8,501 bases of DNA from CAYFUL01 sp964346375 (GTDB lineage: Bacteria; Bacillota; Clostridia; Tissierellales; Peptoniphilaceae), in assembly GCA_964346375.1 (NCBI GenBank), contig CAYFUL010000060.1, positions 1 to 8,501 on the forward strand. Reading direction: 5' to 3'. The notes under the pieces were generated by a model. It was not told the DNA's origin. It worked only from the letters and a program-made list of their open reading frames with translations, and did no database searches. Shown here piece by piece: positions 6,268 through 8,501 of this stretch; position 1 is the stretch's first letter; each line of letters opens with the position of its first letter. Position numbers and translations under genes: made by a program.

Positions 6268-8172
6268 TTATTCATTAGCAACATTTATACCTGCTACTCT
6301 ACCATTTGCAAGTGCATCAGGTATTGCATTTGCTCCAATACGATTTGAGTCATGGATACCGCCTGTTACTTCTCCCGCCGCATATAGTCCTGGAATAATT
6401 TCCCCAGAAGTATTAATGACATGCATTTCCGTATCTACTTCAACGCCACCCATGGTATGATGAACTGATGGTGTACGTGGAGAAGCATAAAATGGTCCTT
6501 CATTAAGCCATACATCCTCTAAGAATACATTTCTTCCAAATTTATTATCAATACCTGTTTTACACATTTCATTCCATTCATCAACTGTCTTACCAAGTAC
6601 TTTTGGATCCATTCCTATTTTTGTTGCCAGTTCCTCAATTGTATCTGCCTTAAATGTTACACCATCGGCAATATAGTCCTCTACAGGAACTCCAAAACGA
6701 GTGATTCCATTTTCATCTATTCTCGCATTTTTTTCATTTACAATAATATAGTATAGAGAATCCTCTTGTTCAAATACCGCTTTTGTAAGTACATCTCTTC
6801 TAGAATTTTCATTAACGAAGCGTTCACCATTCTTATTTACATATAAGTTAGAGCCCATACCCATATAACCAGATCCATTTTTTAAAAACGGTGGAGTCCC
6901 TGTTGGAATAATCTGAATCATACCCATGTCTATTAAATTAGCACCAATTTCTTCATCCATAATAATACCATCGCCAGTTATATTTGGTGAATTTGAAGTG
7001 GAAATATTTGGTCCTAAATCTGCCCAAAGAGTATTATATTTTTGACGCATCTCTACATTTGCACTAAATCCTCCTGTTGCCAGTACAACTCCTTTATTCG
7101 CTTTAAATGTATACTCGGTACCATCTTGACCTTTTCCAGTAGCACCTACTACACGTCCATTTTCAGAGATAAGGCTATCAGCTTTTACCTCGTAGACAAT
7201 TTCTACAGGAAGATTTTTTTCCTTAATAGTATCTGTAAATACGTTAATAAATCCTATACCACTCTTATATCCCTGGGCATCATGAGAGCGTGCCCATAAT
7301 GCACCAGTATAAATCCTAACCTTATCATTCCATTTTAATCCTAAATCTTCAAGCCATTTAATTCCTTCAGTAGCTCTCTTGCAAGTTTCATATACTAGAG
7401 GAAGTTTAGCTACATAATCTCCTCCTGCATAAGTTTGTAGAGTGAAAAATTCAACGGAATCAAATAGGGATTTACTTCCAGATGCTAAGTGTTCATCAAA
7501 TTGTTCCTTTACCTTTTGTTGTATCTCCTTATGTAATTCATTTTTTGGTTCAACTGCTAACAACTTACGCACTTCTTCTATTTGTGCATCATTCATCTCA
7601 ACATTTTGTTGACGCTCAGGATCAACTCCATTAAATCCACCACCAGCAAGAATTGTATTTCCACCTAAGGCAGCAGATTTTTCTACAATAATTACTGATG
7701 AACCTTCTTCAGCAGTGGCTAATGCAGCAGAAACACCAGCTCCTCCACCACCAAGAACTATTACATCAGCTTGTTTTTCTATGGATTCAGTTACCTTAGG
7801 TTTATTATCAGCAGTCTTTGTTTTTAATGCTTCAATATCACCACCGGCATTTTTTAGACATTCTTCTGCTGCAGAAAGAATGGCATTACATGTATTTGTA
7901 GCTCCAGAAATAATATCTACAGATAGTGTTTGATTTTCAACTATATCTTTAGGTATACGTTCAATTTCAGGGTCGCTAATTCCCTTTGTCTCTTTATGCT
8001 CTTTTACCGTAACTGAATCAATGCTAGTCTCAGAGCATACTACTTCTACTACATCTCCATTATTTCCTCTGGCAGATGCGGTATAAGTTCCAGCTATGTA
8101 CTTTTTATCACTATTTGTTTCTGATATATTAGATTTGCTACAACCACTAATAAAAATTAACACCAAAAACAA
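6268..8172 (-). CDS. FMN-binding/FAD-binding fumarate-reductase-like lipoprotein
   Basis: The open frame has a lipobox ISGC (Cys11), then an FMN_bind domain (about 24-110) with the flavinylation motif DIISGAT (86-92; Thr92 would carry FMN), then a FAD_binding_2 flavoprotein domain (about 136-634). The dinucleotide motif is GGGGAG (141-146) and the segment ending VEKSAALGGNT follows. Compared with flavocytochrome c3 fumarate reductase, the substrate arginines are kept (Arg459 in SRRD, Arg611 in SNRIGANA), as is the histidine in HHTMGG (His572). The 'QxHPT' histidine is replaced: QIIPT, Ile422. It probably reduces an activated C=C bond outside the cell, with electrons from a membrane quinone/flavin route; the acceptor is unknown. 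No cytochrome domain is present. The TTG at 8172 lacks a ribosome binding site and a charged N-region, so it is unlikely to be the true start; see 8173-8216. A bidirectional terminator follows. Confidence 0.88.
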   Translation of the reverse strand: MFLVLIFISGCSKSNISETNSDKKYIAGTYTASARGNNGDVVEVVCSETSIDSVTVKEHKETKGISDPEIERIPKDIVENQTLSVDIISGATNTCNAILSAAEECLKNAGGDIEALKTKTADNKPKVTESIEKQADVIVLGGGGAGVSAALATAEEGSSVIIVEKSAALGGNTILAGGGFNGVDPERQQNVEMNDAQIEEVRKLLAVEPKNELHKEIQQKVKEQFDEHLASGSKSLFDSVEFFTLQTYAGGDYVAKLPLVYETCKRATEGIKWLEDLGLKWNDKVRIYTGALWARSHDAQGYKSGIGFINVFTDTIKEKNLPVEIVYEVKADSLISENGRVVGATGKGQDGTEYTFKANKGVVLATGGFSANVEMRQKYNTLWADLGPNISTSNSPNITGDGIIMDEEIGANLIDMGMIQIIPTGTPPFLKNGSGYMGMGSNLYVNKNGERFVNENSRRDVLTKAVFEQEDSLYYIIVNEKNARIDENGITRFGVPVEDYIADGVTFKADTIEELATKIGMDPKVLGKTVDEWNEMCKTGIDNKFGRNVFLEDVWLNEGPFYASPRTPSVHHTMGGVEVDTEMHVINTSGEIIPGLYAAGEVTGGIHDSNRIGANAIPDALANGRVAGINVANE

Positions 8173-8216
8173 AGGAAATATTATTGATAAAAATTTTCTC
8201 GTTTTTTGTTTTTCAT
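8173..8216 (-). other. Native start of the flavoprotein, one base out of frame
   Basis: ATG at 8216 lies nine bases after AGGAG (8230-8226), but its frame ends after 11 codons (MKNKKRENFYQ). The frame that joins the flavoprotein reads KQKTRKFLSIIF here and has no ATG or GTG back to a TAG at 8263-8265. One extra A in the A5CA6 stretch (8202-8213) would give MKNKKTRKFLSIIF leading straight into PLFLVLIFISGC. That is a textbook lipoprotein signal peptide with a charged start, hydrophobic core and lipobox. I infer that the gene truly starts at 8216 and carries a one-base deletion here, whether fixed, switchable or an assembly error. Confidence 0.75.
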
Positions 8217-8234
8217 TCTCTTGTTCTCCTTTTT

Positions 8235-8270
8235 TTATATTTTCATAAAAACTAAATTTCTGCTAAACAT
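8235..8270 (-). CDS. Short leader ORF (11 aa) upstream of the flavoprotein
   Basis: An excellent AGGAGGTG (8281-8274) is followed at normal spacing by ATG 8270 and the reading MFSRNLVFMKI, ending at TAA 8235-8237. This ribosome binding site is stronger than the one serving the flavoprotein start, whose AGGAG begins four bases after the leader's stop codon. The layout suits translational coupling or a leader peptide controlling the gene. It shows no run of one amino acid or arrest motif that I recognise, and could also be the stub of a lost gene. Confidence 0.4.
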   Translation of the reverse strand: MFSRNLVFMKI

Positions 8271-8313
8271 ATTCACCTCCTAAACTAATATTTGTTAATA
8301 TGAATTTTTTGTT

Positions 8314-8319
8314 TTTATA
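8314..8319 (-). promoter_or_regulatory. Candidate -10 element of the leftward flavoprotein promoter
   Basis: TATAAA on the minus strand lies 44 bases before the leader ORF start and directly beside the palindrome at 8321-8340. The matching -35 is weak (TTAAAC at 17-bp spacing). An alternative pair is TTTACA with TATGTT inside the palindrome at 18-bp spacing. With either choice, protein bound to the palindrome would overlap the promoter. Confidence 0.35.
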
Positions 8320-8320
8320 C

Positions 8321-8340
8321 TAAACATACACGTATGTTTA
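8321..8340. promoter_or_regulatory. Perfect palindromic operator, TetR-family style
   Basis: The site is TAAACATAC, AC, GTATGTTTA: a perfect 9-2-9 inverted repeat. AAACATAC...GTATGTTT-type dyads are typical targets of TetR/AcrR-family repressors. It sits in the intergenic promoter region of the flavoprotein gene, overlapping its likely -35/-10 area, which implies repression relieved by a small ligand, perhaps the reductase's substrate. The regulator gene is not in the window. Factor identity is inferred from site shape only. Confidence 0.6.
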
Positions 8341-8345
8341 ATCGA

Positions 8346-8375
8346 TTGTAAAAAATATGAGCTCTACTTTATAAT
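8346..8375 (+). promoter_or_regulatory. Candidate rightward promoter
   Basis: TTGTAA (8346-8351) and a perfect TATAAT (8370-8375) are separated by 18 bases. It starts six bases after the palindrome, so the same regulator could control both directions. It points to a gene to the right of the window. Confidence 0.45.
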
Positions 8376-8466
8376 TACGTAGAAACTCAATAGATTAATA
8401 CTTATTCTAACATTTAACTGCGTATCTTCCCCTTATGCTTTTGTCAACAATTCTTTTCTAAGATTG

Positions 8467-8501
8467 ATGGTAAAGATAAAAAGAACCATGAAGTTTATTA
8501 A
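8467..8501 (+). CDS. Possible start of a rightward gene, cut by the window edge
   Basis: ATG at 8467 opens a frame, MVKIKRTMKFI, running off the end; a second in-frame ATG is at 8488. No good ribosome binding site is visible. It lies downstream of the TATAAT promoter and the palindrome, where an autoregulated TetR-type gene would be expected, but 11 codons cannot identify it. It may be chance. Confidence 0.2.
   Translation, partial: MVKIKRTMKFI

Noticed and set aside
7042..7933. Plus-strand frames at 7042-7299 and 7715-7933
   Set aside because: Both lie opposite the well-supported flavoprotein coding sequence and have no RBS.
8433..8501. Minus-strand frame entering from the right edge and ending at TAA 8433-8435 (reads ...NLRKELLTKA)
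   Set aside because: Only 22 codons are visible, without a family signature; the opposite strand holds an equally good candidate.
1..8501. CRISPR arrays, tRNA/rRNA genes, insertion sequences, riboswitches
   Set aside because: No regularly spaced direct repeats, cloverleaf-like GC-rich segments, transposase motifs or recognisable riboswitch cores were found on either strand.

Overview
The window is strongly AT-rich. Its genes use AAGGAGG/GGGGG-type ribosome binding sites, lipobox signal peptides and compact hairpin-plus-T-run terminators. This points to a low-GC Gram-positive anaerobe. The gene families (class III CoA-transferase like those of Stickland amino-acid fermenters, extracellular FMN/FAD fumarate-reductase-like lipoprotein, DUF975, DUF2254) fit a Clostridia/Tissierellia-type organism. 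The genus cannot be named from sequence alone.

Layout. Positions 46-1251 (+) hold a tight three-gene operon: an unknown 74-aa protein, an unknown 49-aa GTG-start protein, and a 268-aa DUF975 membrane protein. It closes with a strong terminator at 1307-1342. Positions 1358-1530 (+) look like the orphan C-terminal tail of a lost gene. Positions 1517-2784 (-) are a full-length but dead DUF2254 membrane-protein gene, with two in-frame stop codons and one frameshift. A gene-free AT-rich stretch follows (2785-3086). Positions 3114-3815 (-) are the C-terminal half of a HadA/FldA-type CoA-transferase whose N-terminal half is missing. Positions 3860-5326 (-) encode an intact 488-aa lipoprotein of uncertain function. 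Positions 5556-6096 (+) are a deleted and frameshifted remnant of a zinc-ribbon-type membrane protein. Positions 6268-8172 (-) encode an FMN_bind + FAD_binding_2 flavoprotein reductase. Upstream of it lie a short leader ORF, a perfect TetR-style palindrome and candidate divergent promoters.

How the parts relate. The only clearly functional metabolic gene is the flavoprotein, probably an exported, membrane-anchored reductase that passes electrons through covalently bound FMN to FAD and then to an unsaturated organic acid. Its ATG with a good ribosome binding site is one nucleotide out of frame with the signal peptide and body, across an A5CA6 tract. The gene may therefore be off, phase-variable or misread at that site. 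At least four other genes in the window are broken, so the region looks like decaying accessory DNA between two functional blocks. No RNA gene, CRISPR array, insertion sequence or phage gene was seen. No clearly new multi-gene system is evident. The most novel-looking items are the flavoprotein's control region and substrate pocket, the uncharacterised small-protein/DUF975 operon, and the orphan lipoprotein.
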